Of a stretch of 64,000 bases of DNA, positions 11,481-23,646 are shown piece after piece. Location of the stretch: contig NC_080582.1 in NCBI RefSeq assembly GCF_029962835.1, positions 13,834,032-13,898,031 of the forward strand, in the 5' to 3' direction. The notes below the pieces were generated by a model. The model was not told where the DNA came from, ran no database searches, and saw only the letters and a list, made by a program, of their open reading frames with translations. The translations under genes were made by a program, and so were the position numbers. Position 1 is the stretch's first letter; every line of letters begins with the position of its first letter. Origin of the DNA: Magnolia sinica (lineage: Eukaryota > Streptophyta > Magnoliopsida > Magnoliales > Magnoliaceae).

Positions 11481-12500
11481 ACATCACACACACACACACG
11501 TATGCTATCATGTTATAGACTGTGAAATTTATAGATTTAAGACATCTATTCAACAATCTTCATTATGTAAAACATAAAAAAAAATAAAAAATCTCCACTG
11601 TGCCTTCAATCGCCATCCTTCAAATCTCCAACAATCTCCAACAATCTCCAACAATTTCCATTTGCATTGGATGAGATAGCCACGAGACGGTGGGCTGCCC
11701 CACGCAAACCGCGGAGTCTCAAAGGGTGGATGTCCACGAGTGTAAAAACAAGCGTCAATTCATCGAAGCTTATAATTTCTTCGGTATGATTTGACTTACT
11801 AAGCATCCCATGATTACGATTTCGCCAGGTTAGCGTATCAAGCATCACACTCTGCTGCAGTACGAATAGTCTCTCTCTCTCTACATATTTCTTACCTTAA
11901 ATGGGCCTTTCAAAAAGGACACAGATTTGGTAGGGAAGCCCATTCACTCCAGCGGTGGTAAAACTACTGGATTTGATTAGCCGTACAATATGGACGCACA
12001 TTTCTTGTCTCAAATGGGCTTTTCAAAAAGGATATATTTGGTAGCAAAGCCCACGACTGTGGTAAAATAACGTGGCAAGATTTGATTGGCAGCTGTACAT
12101 GGACTTATAACATTTTTAAAAGGTTTTTGACTATTTAACATCACATAAAGCCTAGGTAGGATACAACCAATCTCATCTCATCACATCATTTCGCCACTGC
12201 TGTAATTAGCGTGGGTTTCACAACCCAATCCTCATCCCTTTCCATCATCAACGAAAAGTGGCCCTAACCGTTTATCATTTGCCACCAGTGTTTTAAATAG
12301 CTTATGCAATGCTTATACTAAGTAGAATATCTTATCCTTAACGCTAGCATAGTTCATAAAAATAAGTTAATTTCATGTTGCCTAGGCTACATGCTAACTG
12401 ACATATGCCTAACCTTAACCTTTAGATGCTTTAGAGGAGTGAACACTACGCTCACTTTTGAACGTTATTCCGTTATTTGCAACAGATCTTTGTAAGACCT
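11481..12500. repeat. Unclassified repeats, including a tandem pair near 11,884-12,105
   Basis: A unit of about 115 bp occurs twice in a row: CTTACCTTAAATGGGCC...AAAAAGGA...TTTGGTAG and CTTGTCTCAAATGGGCT...AAAAAGGA...TTTGGTAG, each ending in a GATTTGATT block. A short (CA)n lies near 11,489-11,503. The segment at 12,288 (AGTGTTTTAAATAGCTTA) resembles a dispersed element also seen near 29,870. The minus frame at 11,606-11,848 has no recognisable product. Confidence 0.4.
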
Positions 12501-12605
12501 GATTCCAAAAACAAGGCCCATCAAAAACTAAAGTGGACCACACCATAGGAAACAATGTATTAGCATGCACACTATTGAAATCTTCTTAGGGCCCACAAAA
12601 GGTTT
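12500..12605. mobile_element. Fold-back element fragment
   Basis: Contains AAAGTGGACCACACCATAGG and TCTTAGGGCCCACAAAAGG, the standard internal blocks of the fold-back group. It stops at the poly-T tract at about 12,617, which suggests it was cut by the insertion that follows. Confidence 0.5.
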
Positions 12606-12611
12606 TTGTTC

Positions 12612-12930
12612 TCCGATTTTTTTTTTTTTTTTGGAAAACATGTACAACCATTTGGGTGGGCTCGAAAAAAAGGTGCCACACCCATCATATATAACGCTAT
12701 ACAACAACTACAGAGCTGCAAGGACTTTAGCTGCCAGCTAAACAGAGGCAGCCCCAGCCCAACTCCAATGGCAATCCTGAAAATTTTACTACCTTTCTAC
12801 TCCCCAGCCTACACAGCCCACATGCAACAGGACAACCCCTACCTTTCCAATAGCAATGGCCCCAAACACCTCCAAATAACAGTAGAGGCAACACGGTCCA
12901 CCAGAAAATAGGTGGCAGCCCAAGCAATAA
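12612..12930 (-). mobile_element. Possible LINE or other poly(A) retroposon 3' end
   Basis: A run of about 15 T at 12,617-12,632 is a poly(A) tail on the minus strand. The adjoining minus-strand sequence (CGAGCCCACCCAAATGG, GTTGTACATGTTTTCC) has the character of a LINE 3' end: sense reading gives a Trp/Gly/Cys-rich non-domain stretch. No reverse transcriptase is visible and no target duplication was found. A chance T-run in degraded repeat DNA is the alternative. Confidence 0.3.
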
Positions 12931-13190
12931 ATAATAGCACTTCTTAAATCTAAAATATATACATCGTTGAGATAGCAGCTGCTAAACCGAGTCATTAATT
13001 GTTATTTTGGAACTGCTTCTCGACTTTTGCAACATCCAATGAAGCAAAAGGACTTGCAAGCGCCAGACTATGGAGTGCGAACCTGCAACCATGAACCTGT
13101 AAGGTAGTCAAGGAGCAGATAGAGTGAGGATCAGCCCAAGACATGTTTACAAACAAATGCATGATTTTTGATAACACACTTTATCCAATG
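12931..13190. other. No recognisable feature
   Basis: A minus-strand open frame of 60 codons at 12,995-13,177 has an acceptor-like CTTACAG followed by GTTCATGGTTGCAG, but no family was recognised. I see nothing else here. Confidence 0.3.
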
Positions 13191-13194
13191 TAAG

Positions 13195-13700
13195 AAGATC
13201 ATCGATACAACACACGTGGTGAATCTATTTTTCAGAGAGGTTGTGCAGTTATATATATGGTTCTCAAGACCATTACTTCTGACAATGACATAGAGTTATA
13301 CATAACTTTAGTTTAATAATGCCTACTATTCGCAGACCGATGGGTAGACTGAAGTTGTAAATCGCACCTCATCCGGTATATTTCAGGTGACAAATTGAAG
13401 CAGGGAGATTTGCCTTTGTTTCAAGTAGAGTTTGCTTTCAACAATATGATAAACTGCTTGATAGGAAAGTCCCCATTCCAAATTGTATATGGTCGAGTGC
13501 CTCGCCACACACTTAACTTGGTCCCTTTGCCCAAGCTCCTAGGCATAAGCATTACAATAACACATATGACGAGCTGAATTATAAGCATTCATGCAGATGT
13601 GCAAGCCTAGTTGCATGCCTCGAATGATAAGTATAAGTAAGCCGAGTATCATGAACCGAAGTGGGATAAGAAGTAGTGGTCGGATTCTTTTAAAGTGGAG
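13195..13700 (+). pseudogene. Ty3/gypsy integrase fragment (separate element)
   Basis: The integrase core can be read in broken frames: THVVNLFFREVV, a decayed SRPLLLT segment, then TDG, then FQVEFAFNN, GKSPFQIVYGRVPRHTLNLV and a C-terminal stretch. The wording (SPFQIVYG...PRHTLDL) is of a different gypsy clade from the Del/Tekay remains nearby, so this is an independent, truncated insertion. No LTR was found. Confidence 0.75.
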
Positions 13701-13739
13701 GGGACTGATGTAGAGCGGGTCACAAACACTTTCATGGTA

Positions 13740-13860
13740 AAAATGGACCAAAGAAGGCCTGATCTTCTTTTTTAAGCCTGTGCCCTAAAATGATAAGGAA
13801 AAATGAATGGATGACATAGATAAAACACATGCACTATGGTGGGGCCCACATAGCTTTTTC
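13740..13860. mobile_element. Fold-back element half
   Basis: Contains CCCTAAAATGATAAGGAAAA, then ATGGATGACATAGATAAAAC and TATGGTGGGGCCCACATAGC, the right-arm consensus of the fold-back group. No matching left arm lies next to it. Confidence 0.5.
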
Positions 13861-14640
13861 ACCTAAATTTATTACTGAGGTCGGTGTTGTGTTCTACACT
13901 ATGCAATTCAAGTTTGTACCCCTCCCTCGATAGTCTAATCACTAGATGGGCCCCACCTTCAACATGATATGGCCCATAAATGAGGGCAGTCCTCTCCTCC
14001 ATTCCATGGTCTAATGGCTTACATGGTCTACCTTGCCGAATAACCATGGGCCCCATTTGTTGGGAACTATGGAAATCCCATGCAAATTCCTCACCCAGAG
14101 AATACGTTTCAAAAGAAGGCTTCAGTTTGACAATGGGCTGTTCCAAACACGGCATTGAAAATGTCTGTAAATTTACTTTCACCTTCATCGGTCCTCGTAA
14201 ACTCTGACGGTTGGATTCTCCCTTTTCTTTGTATTTACCAGACAAAATGGAATTCGCGACAACGGAAAGCTGCGGAACATGCTTAAGAGCTGATGCTTTC
14301 CCTAAAACAACCACTTCAAACAAGGCAGACATAAGCAATTTACATTTTGCCCCTGACTCGATATGGGAACATCAAGGAGCCAGACATGGAAGGCTAAACA
14401 GGGGAGTACCATTTCACTCTCCCCACACATGCAAATGTGGCACACTTACAAGTGAGCCGTTCATTAGGTGAGCCCACCATGTCTACGGTGTGGCAAAAAA
14501 TAAGGTCGTTCTATTCATCAGGTGTGCCATACATTAGTCATATATGGACTATTGGTACATCCTATTTAACCCTCCATTTTGCATATACATAATGGAGCCA
14601 ATGCATGTGGAGAAGTTGTTGTGGCCAAGGTGAAGGGAAA
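13861..14640. other. Unidentified region with a 159-codon minus open frame
   Basis: The frame 13,859-14,338 on the minus strand is the longest non-repetitive open frame that I could not assign. It has no recognised domain, and plus-strand frames overlap it. It starts inside fold-back sequence and the 14,440-14,580 part (TTCATTAGGTGAGCCCACCA, TATATGGACTATTGG) is a dispersed repeat also seen at 17,936-18,020. I do not call it a gene. Confidence 0.25.
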
Positions 14641-14643
14641 GCA

Positions 14644-15594
14644 GGGCCTATTTGGATAGTTGATTAGGTAAAGAAGTTTATAATGATTACAAATTTATAA
14701 TATATTATCGTAAAAATTTTAATCTTTTATTGATAAAAGTATCATCACTGTACTTTTACCTCACAAAATATATATTAAAGTTTGTTTGTGTTATGTACTA
14801 CTACGTGAGGAGGAAACTGTAATGTGGCTTGTTTGGATAGTCGGTTAGATGAAAATGAGTTTGTAACGATTACAAATTTATAATACATTATTGTAGTAAT
14901 TTCAATTTTCTTATTTATAAAAGTATCATTATTGTATTTTTACCTTACAAAACACGTATCATGACCTATTTAGTTAATTGACTACCTTAATAATGTGGTG
15001 TAAAACTCACATCGTTACTTCAAATCACAATAATCCTTGAATTACTCTATGGCATGGATTAGTGAAGGTGTGTTGGCTTGGCATAGTTTCGTGGGCCCAA
15101 CCAAAATATATGCGTTATATTCACACTTTCCTTTCATCTTGGGTGATTATTTTATGAAATGATATAAAAATTGAGGTAGAACTAAAGAGAATGGATCACA
15201 CCACAACTAGCAATGGGGATTGAACTCTTAGCATTGAAAACTTCTTGAAGTCCATAGAAGTGTTGTATCTTCCTCATTTTTTGGGACATGCCCTAAAATG
15301 ATATTGCAAAATGAATGGGCGGTGTGGATATAATGCATATGGACAAAATTACTTCCAAGTATATATAACCAATGAAAGTAAAGATATGAGTATTATGTAT
15401 AGCCACTTTCATGTATTACTTCCGATTATAGTAGTAATTAATGTTAATCATTACTCATTTACTATACAGCATATTACTGTTGTTGTTGTAATCGGTGATT
15501 CAAACAAGTCCTTAATTAAGAGATGAGTACTATAATTTGTAATTATTACACTTTTATAATTCATTTCAAGTTAATTATGACTATCCAAATAAGA
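14644..15594. mobile_element. Nested GGGCCTATTTGG MITEs
   Basis: Outer pair: GGGCCTATTTGGATAGT at 14,644 and its inverted form ACTATCCAAATAAG ending at about 15,594. Inner pair: GGCTTGTTTGGATAGTCGG at about 14,826 and CGGTGATTCAAACAAGTCC ending near 15,513. Both left ends are followed by similar AT-rich sequence (GATTACAAATTTATAATA). Inside the inner pair, about 15,060-15,360, lies a degraded fold-back (GTGGGCCCAACC and GGGCGGTGTGGATATAATGC). The termini resemble those of hAT or PIF-type MITEs. Confidence 0.6.
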
Positions 15595-15769
15595 AAAGTA
15601 ACTGTCCAGTGGGAATGGATAATGGGTGGGCTTATCATGGCTTAGAAACCCCCTTACTATGCCCATTCATATTTCCTAGTTTAATTATTCCAAATGACTA
15701 ACTGTGGTAATTCTTTTGCCACTTACAATTCCTTGTTATAAATAGACGGTAGCAATGCAATCTATCAAG

Positions 15770-16951
15770 TGTTGAGGGTCAAATATTCCATATTAGACAC
15801 CAATTAGCACCTGCATTTACGAACATGATACTGTTTACACGGCTATTTTAATCGTGTTTGTGCTGCAAGGAGAATTTACGAGTATGGACTTGAAAAGATG
15901 CTAAAAGTATGGATTTAACGCTCAGGAATCACCAAACCAAGGGACAGACTCCAGGGGACCGAGATCGATGATTTTACACGGCCGAGATTTGAGAAAATCA
16001 CAGTGTCACGCTAAAGAGGCATGAAAGTCATCCTGAATGCAAGATCATAGGGTTCTCATCATCCATTCAGCTCAAAACTTTAGATATGGCCTAATGACTA
16101 TAAATTAACAATACACGTCGAATTTCAGTCTTCAGATCCCTTTGGAAGTGGCTCAGTGGAGAGATCAGCATATGAATCTCTGATTCGGGGTCCACCTAAG
16201 ATCTGGATATGCTTCAAATTTGGTCTCAACCCATGATATGAGGAGAAAAGACCAATGGACAGATTGGATTTCTCATTTACATCACAGAGGACCTCACCTT
16301 GAGTGGTGTGTGTGTGTAGTGCACAAGTGCACTAGCCGTGCACGACAACATGGTCAAATTGCCTTTGACCGTAACAAATTAAAAAAAAGAAACTTCCTGT
16401 TCTTCTTCCGCCAACGAACCGTCGTTTTTGGCTAGTGGGCCCAACCTATCAGTCCACTGGATGATCTAGACCTGTTCTTCTTCCGCCAAAACCATCTCTT
16501 AGCTTTCCTTTTTGGCCCATGCACACGATCACGCGGTTTCCACTGTCAAATGTCGGATGAACGGCAGATTGAGTTGATTCAGTGGGCCACACCAGAACCT
16601 ACCAAAAACACCCCTTCCCGACTGGTTTTTTGTCAGGAATCCAATGGACGGGGTGGATTTTTTCGAAACCATCACCATGCGACCCACCGAACACGTTACG
16701 TCCAGGAAAATCGGAATTCAGGAAAGCGGTGACCCACCATCATTGATCATATGGCAGATCCGGGCCGACCATCTTATAGACCATACAAAACCGTCTAAAG
16801 GCACATTGTTATTTTTGTTTTTGGTGGACGCTAGGAGAGCCAGCGGGAGTATCATTCTTAAGTTTTTTCCACTACGTGCAGATAGTCTGGTGCAAAGAAT
16901 TGCGTAACCTCTCATCGACTCCTCTTTTTATGCACACCGATCTTCCATCCT

Positions 16952-16995
<44 letters not shown>

Positions 16996-17847
16996 CAACA
17001 TCCAATCTTTGGACGCGAGCAGTCATGGAGGCATCTTGGAGCGAATGAGCATAAGTTTTTCCTTCCCTTATCTTTGTTTTCTTCTTTTTTTGGGTTTTAG
17101 CTTGATCATGTCTTGCTTAACCTCTTAAATAGGGCTAAGAGGTGAAGCTTGTAGTGTGATTGGGATGTTGACTAATTTGGTTTGATTCATGTCTGATTGA
17201 ACTTTATGAATTCTAGTTTGATTATTGAGGAATATTTTTTAGTTTTAATTATTTATTGTGACTCAAATTATAATAGATTTGCGATAGCTTGAGATATTCT
17301 CTTTTCATGTATAGAAATTGTGAAATTAGGCAATCTCGTTGTTCACCATTGTCTCATGGGCACGGTAAGGTGACGGAATCCTTTTTAACCTTTACAATTC
17401 TCTTATGATTGGCTGTGAGATTGGTAAATTGCTGTTGTTTGCCATCATCTCCTAGGCATGGTTAGGTGATGGGATCACTTCCAAATATTCACCAATCTTA
17501 TCTGTTGATGATTAGATTCATGAGAAGTTTAGAGATCTGACAAATCTCTTCCTACCAGCTCGATAAGATAGGACTCTGATTCCAGCTCTCCAATTGAATT
17601 ATACAAGATAGCTTCCCAATTGCTATAAGTGGATCCTTGGCACCCTAGTTCCCACATTTATTTTTATTAATTTTTAATTAATCTATTCACAATTATTCTC
17701 TTATTTTTCTCTGATTTAGATTACATCTTCGCCTAGTTCTAGTTCAAGTTACTTTCAGATTACGTATAAGGTTCAATCCCTGTGAATTCGACCTCGGTCT
17801 TACCGAGATTATTACTACTTCACAACCCTATACTTGGGGTGTGAACA
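15770..17847 (+). mobile_element. Solo LTR A (2,078 bp) with TSD TCAAG
   Basis: Starts TGTTGAGGGTCAAATA and ends CTTGGGGTGTGAACA, so TG...CA. The five bases before it (15,765-15,769) and after it (17,848-17,852) are both TCAAG. There is no internal region, so it is a solo LTR left by recombination between two LTRs. The 3' part (TTCGACCTCGGTCTTACCGA) has the character of Athila/Tat-type gypsy LTR ends. It contains a (GA)n tract at about 16,952-16,993, likely in the transcribed part. Open frames in 16,220-17,100 are LTR sequence, not genes. Confidence 0.88.
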
Positions 17848-17852
17848 TCAAG

Positions 17853-19682
17853 CCATGCAATGATTAGTTGTGTGGTTAGGATCGCAAACTCTACTCTCTC
17901 CGTAGATGTCATTGTGGAACGTGCAAGATTTAAGCCATTCATCAGGTAAGCCCAGCATGAAACAAGCTAGTCTGTGCATTAGGTGGGCCACCTGTTTGTC
18001 AAATATGGATTCTTGGGTCCATCCTGTGATGCAGATAAACTAGTACCATAGTTAATTTGGACATTCGAGTTTGAATTAATTGTATATATGTACGCAATCT
18101 TCAAGTAATTTTTAACTGCCAGCTTATCACCCATCACACTCTGCTCGAGTATTTCTCCGGAAGGGGCAACTATCTCTCGAGTCTGCTTATAAGTCCTTGC
18201 AGGGCTGTGCATAGGAAATTTGCATGAACAATAGGTTGTATCTTCGTCAGTTGGGAAAGGTCTTCTGCGTAAGTCACCCTGATTCATCCCCGAGAAGAAG
18301 TTCATAAAAATCATGCTATTTACCTACCTTTTGATTCTATTATATATGGGTGCTTCTACAAGTAGCTATAATTCTCTTCTAAATGAGATGATCCTAATAA
18401 TTGAAAAGAGGAATGTGGCAGCCACTCATATTGAACTATAGAAAGAGCAAAGATTGGGGGCCAAGATGATACTTTCTAAGAGATTTTTGGAAAATCATAG
18501 ATAGAGAGAGACAATAGAGTAATGGTTTGGATAGCTGAACCATATGCCCTCCTGGTGCCTTCCAGCTTCAGATCATATAATTCCTCGTAACTAACATAAA
18601 TGGAACTCACTATTAACTTGTACAACTACAATAGCAAGTACAACGAGAACAATGATCATCCGATTAGATGACCCAACAGACCATCATTCCTAAAGTTGAG
18701 TTGTAAGTTGGACTAACGATGGTTTTAAGTCGGACCGACAGGAACCGACAATCTTGTTGGTTGGACCAACATGACAGGATCTGCTCCTAAAGGCTGAGGT
18801 CCCATGCTGGTTGAACAGACAGTCTATGGGTCAAATCAACATGGCCTAAATTGTCCCATATTGGGCCCTGGTCACTGTTCTTGGGTCCTAATATAATGTC
18901 CCGAGATTTTGGCTCTCATGGATAACACGATGGGCCGAGTTCCTAAGTGTTAACTTGAATATGCCAATAATATTATTTTGCATATCCCTTTCATTCACAT
19001 CAATTTACATTTTGATGGCATTCATACCATAACCAATGGAAAATAAATTCTTTATTCCATTAATAGTTATACTACAATTTTCCATCACATGGTTCTTAAA
19101 CAATCAAATAATAAAGTCCAAGTATTGTCCTTCCATTGAGGGCTTATTACATCTTTCAAAGTATATCAAACTAAACCTAAAAAAATAATAAAAGAAAAAT
19201 CTCTCTAAGACTGCTTCAGTGTCATCATCTACCATTTGTTACCATGAGCATTTATCTCCCTGAAGTTCGGTTATTGGATCGCCACATGCATCACCTACAG
19301 TTGTTTTTCTAACAAGAGGAAGGAGTTGCTCGTGATCAACTCAGTGATGGCATCCCCCAAGGATTATCACAATAATAGCATAGTCATCTTATATATAATT
19401 CAAGCAAAACATCCACGTAAAAATCTTAATTAATGCAATGCATGATATGCATGCTCTGATGAAGGGACCCCTAACAAAATAAGATGGTGAGGCAGGAGTA
19501 TTCCAAATTATAACCTCACACATACTTAATAGCCAATAACCACCAAAGTTATGTGAAGCAGTAGTATCCCAAATTATGACCTCACACTCAAAAACCCAAC
19601 TAATAAAAGCGAGAGTTTCCTATTACAATTTCCATTAGATAGTATACGATAGGAAGCAGTAGTTTCCCATTACAACTTTCAC
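17853..19682. other. Unclassified region
   Basis: No gene recognised. A minus frame at 17,979-18,314 reads a non-repetitive peptide (MNQGDLRRRPFPTDED...) without a known domain; its segment CAGAGTGTGATG...TGATA recurs at about 11,835-11,860, so it may belong to a dispersed element. 18,720-18,900 has short repeats around GTTGGTTGGACC. The rest is AT-rich with nothing I can name. Confidence 0.3.
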
Positions 19683-20112
19683 TGTAACACCCAGTGGGGC
19701 TGACCCAACTCCTGGATATCAGTGAATGTGTGAGATTAAGCCAATCCTTTAATTAATCTGATTCAGCATCTAGCCAGTTTAACAATGCTCATGCTCATCA
19801 AGTCGCCACCTCACCTCATTTCACTATCCACCACACCTTAGAATAGTCATTACCCTTCGCACTATGACCACTAACGGAGGGACGGACATACCCTAGCCAT
19901 GATGCTACACATGTGTCTAATTCCACATCATCCACACATGAATCCACCATAGTTAAACAATCCAATCGTTGGATTCTTCATAATTCACAACAATTCACAA
20001 ACATGAATATTTCATGTTAATTTAACAGCATAAATTAACCACATGGGTTTCCACAACTCAATATCATATTCCAAAACACATGAGATGAAGGGCTTCCTTT
20101 TAATGTGGCATT

Positions 20113-20150
<38 letters not shown>

Positions 20151-20948
20151 CACAACATCACGTGAGTGTCTATGCCCATCATCATAATATATTCATTATG
20201 AAACGTACATAGTTCGAACATAGACATGATTTCATCCACAAATCCATGTTCAAACGTCCAAACATGTAATATTCTCATGTTTAACAAAAGTCCAGCAACC
20301 TATCATTACAAATTCCTCATGTTGGGCATCATTAAACCATCTACAAACATCACAAATAATAAACCAACCCAATCTACATCATATAGGGTTCATATGGGCT
20401 GTGGGCACACCTTGTATACTAGGCGGGTTAGCTCATCTCAATGGGTTAACTCGCTTATTTGCATAATTCCATGATATCCAACATCATAGGACATCAATCT
20501 AGGGTCCATAGGTTCACACGCCCAATCTATGTAAGGTTTTGAACATCAATTCAACATAGTTTATGAACCTACATCATGTAGTTATGGTTTATGCTCATAC
20601 ATGATTCAATTCTCCATCACACATCATCCAAACATGAATTCAATCAAATAGCATCAAATTTACAATAATAAAATACAATTAAACAGAAAATTACCAAGGG
20701 TTTTATGGTTTAAATCAATAATCAAACAAACATAGAAAATATTGTCTAGAATTGTGAGAAAACTAGCTAGAATTGAGTATAAGCCTAAGGGATTCTTCAC
20801 TTTTGCCTAAGGCTGAATCCTATGTTAGAATTGACGGAGTAGGAAACTACACGAACCACAATGACACATGAGGAAGATGGAGGTGGTCACACGTGTGAAG
20901 GACGGAGATGGAAGAAGAATGAGAAGGGTGGGCATCCCTTAAGTGGAT

Positions 20949-20988
<40 letters not shown>

Positions 20989-21065
20989 GTACAAGGGCTA
21001 GAGAATGGACATGCACACGAATAAGGAGAGAGGGCATGTGTTCATAGATTTAATAGGGGTATGGG

Positions 21066-21100
<35 letters not shown>

Positions 21101-21116
21101 TTAATAGGGGTATGGG

Positions 21117-21158
<42 letters not shown>

Positions 21159-21243
21159 ATGTACAAGGGCTAGAGAATGGACATGCACACGAATAAGGAG
21201 AGAGGGCATGTGTTCATAGATTTAATAGGGGTATGGGCGTGTA
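19683..21243. repeat. LTR-like start, microsatellites and an 80-bp direct repeat
   Basis: TGTAACACCCAGTGGGGC at 19,683 looks like an LTR end of the TGTAAC type. A (CA)n tract is at 20,114-20,148 and (CT)n tracts at about 20,950-20,985, 21,070-21,098 and 21,120-21,152. An 80-bp block (ATGTACAAGGGCTAGAGAAT ... TAATAGGGGTATGGGCG) occurs at about 20,987-21,068 and 21,160-21,240, with a short partial copy between. Three CT tracts plus block copies suggest unequal slippage. Confidence 0.55.
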
Positions 21244-22385
21244 GACTACAAGAAAGAGGGTTTTTAGCGACGAAACTTTTAGCGACGAAATTTTTTTTCG
21301 TCGCTAAAAGTGACTTTCAGCGACGAAATAAATTTTCGTCGCTAAAAGAGTATCTTTAGCAATGAAACTTTTAGCGACGAAAGTTTTCGTAGCTAAAAAT
21401 CGTGGACGAGACTTTTAGCGACGAAAATATTCGTCGCTACAGGCTCCAAACAATTTTTGGACGATTACTTTTAGCTACGAAACTTTTCGTAGCTAAAAAT
21501 CGTGTATGGGACTTTTAGTGACGAAACAGTTCGTTGCTAAAAGTAATTTCGTCTCTAAAACTTTAGTCGTTAAAAGTGTTGTGTATTCCAGGTTGAAAAA
21601 GGTGGCCCTAACTTTTAGCGACGAACCAAAACCGTCGCTAATAATTTTTTTTAGCAATGAACATTTTCGTTACTGAAAGTAATTTCAAGAAGAGTTTTAG
21701 CGACGAATATTTTCGTCGCTAAAACATCTATCTCAGTTTGAAAATTTTGGCCCTGACTTTTAGCGACGAACCAAGACCGTCGCTAATAATATTTTGAGTG
21801 ACGAAAAGTATCACGAGTGAAAGGAGTTTCTAGAAGAGTTTTAGCGACGAATATTTTCGTCGCTAAAAAACAAAAATTTTGGCCCTGCCTTTTAATGACG
21901 AACCAAGACCGTCGCTAATAATTTTCCCTCTCTTTTAAAAATTTTCCCGCTAAGAGTTTTAGCAACGAATATTTTCGTCGCTAAAAGAGTTGTGAAAATC
22001 TTAGCCCTGACTAATAGCGACGAAAAATTGCGTCGCTAAAAGTAATTTCCCGCTTTTTTAAAAAATTTCCCGCTAAGAGTTTTAGCAACGAATATTTTCG
22101 TCGCTAAAAGAGTTGTGAAAATCTTAGCCCTGACTAATAGCGACGAAAAATTGCGTCGCTAAAAGTAATTTCCCGCTTTTTTAAAAATTTTCCCTCTAAG
22201 AGTTTTAGCAACGAATATTTTCGTTGCTAAAAAATAGAAATTTACTTTTACCGACGAAACTTTTCGGCGCTAAAAGTGTTTTGTATTTCCATTTTTGGCC
22301 CTGACTTTTAGTGACTTTTAGCGACAAACCAAAACCGTCGCTAATAATACTTTTAGCGACGAAAATATTTGTCGCTAAAAGTAAT
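21244..22385. repeat. CACTA 5' subterminal palindrome array
   Basis: Many units of the form TTTTAGCGACGAAA...TTTCGTCGCTAAAA, with variants AGCTACGAAA...TTTCGTAGCT and AGCGACGAACC...CCGTCGCTAA. Each unit can form a hairpin. Two long blocks starting TAAGAGTTTTAGCAACG at 21,951 and 22,074 are nearly identical, a recent 123-bp tandem duplication. No coding sequence. Confidence 0.85.
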
Positions 22386-23090
22386 GTTGCTTTTGAAGAT
22401 AATATAGGAAATTTGAAATTTTTGAGAAAAAATTTATAATATGAGAAGTTTTTTGAGATTTTGAAAATAAAAATTCTAATTTGTATTTTAATTTTTTTGA
22501 AATATTTTATAATAAAAATGATATTTTATTAAAAGAGTAAAAAAATATACATTTTGGAAAAAATGTTATTTTTAAATGTAAATTGAAATTTATCTGTGAA
22601 AAATAAAATTACTAAATTATTAGGGAGATCCACTAATTGAACCTTTAATCAACTCTTTTTGGACAATTTAATCAGTTCAAATTGAACAGTAAATAACTTT
22701 AGATGTTTAAATCAAATTCACCAATTTCTCCCAAATTGGATCACCTGCCCTCAAATTTTGAAATCTAACGTTCAAATCCTTGAATTTGGTAGAAAAAAAA
22801 TGAAGAATCAAGCATTTCTCACCTATTGGCACTAATTTGGTACGATTTGAACAAAAAAATGGAGCAAAATGTAAAAATATGACATTGAGAAAAACTTTGA
22901 CAATGTTTGAGAAAAAACTTTGAAAACAAAATGATGCTCTTGTAAAAAAAAAATCAACATTTTGAAATTTTTGAGGAAAAAAATTAAAATATAAGAAATT
23001 TTTTAAGATTTTGAAAATAAAAATTCAGAATTTGTATTTTTATTTTTATTTTTATTTTTTGAAATATATTATAATAAAACATCATGGTGA
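22386..23090. repeat. AT-rich interior with a 110-bp direct repeat
   Basis: GAAATTTTTGAGAAAAAA...TTTTGAAAATAAAAATTC at about 22,416-22,520 recurs at about 22,965-23,080, 550 bp apart. No reading frame of interest. Confidence 0.6.
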
Positions 23091-23126
23091 TCCATGGGTT
23101 TGCCATATCCCGGGACAAATTCATCG

Positions 23127-23213
23127 GGTTTGTTTGGCTCGTTTGGCATATCATGGGATTTTACCATCCCATCCCTCCTAATCCCTCTTAATCTGCTTGG
23201 CCAAACAGGCCCT
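23127..23213. mobile_element. Small MITE (about 87 bp)
   Basis: GGGTTTGTTTGGCTC on the left is mirrored by TTGGCCAAACAGGCCC on the right, the GGGCCTGTTTGG type of terminal repeat. Target duplication not resolved. Confidence 0.45.
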
Positions 23214-23214
23214 G

Positions 23215-23646
23215 AATGTATTTGGTCTATCCATGTCATCCATCCATTTTTCAGTCTAATTTAAGGAGTTGAGCCCAAAAGATCAAGTGGATCATATCAC
23301 TGGAAACAATGGAGATAATAATTTCCACCGTAAAAACCTTTCTAGGCCCCACAGTGATTTTATTTGTCATCCAACCTGTTCATAAGATCATACAGACATA
23401 GATGAAGTTAAAACACAAATATAAGCTTGATCCAAAACTTCCAGGGCTCCCAAGAATTTTTCAACTGTAGATGTTCAATTCAATTGTATCCTGTTGTGTG
23501 GTCCTTATGAACATTGGATATGCCTCATTTTTAGTCTCAATCTGAAAATTTATCTGTTAAAATTAACGGATGGAGAGGATAAAATACATAAATTATGGTG
23601 GACCTCACAGAGTTTACTCATAGTGAGTTACTCACTACGCAATCCG
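23215..23646. mobile_element. Fold-back element E, left end missing
   Basis: Ends GTGAGTTACTCACTACGCAATCCG, the same terminus as elements A and B at 2.6-3.5 kb, and shares their interior (CATCCATCCATTTTTCAGTC, CCCCACAGTGATTTTATTTG). The left terminus is absent. It sits inside the CACTA element, so the fold-back group was active after the CACTA was assembled or was captured with it. Confidence 0.65.

Noticed and set aside
16220-17100. Several frames of 60-87 codons
   Set aside because: Inside solo LTR A, with a GA tract; no recognised product.
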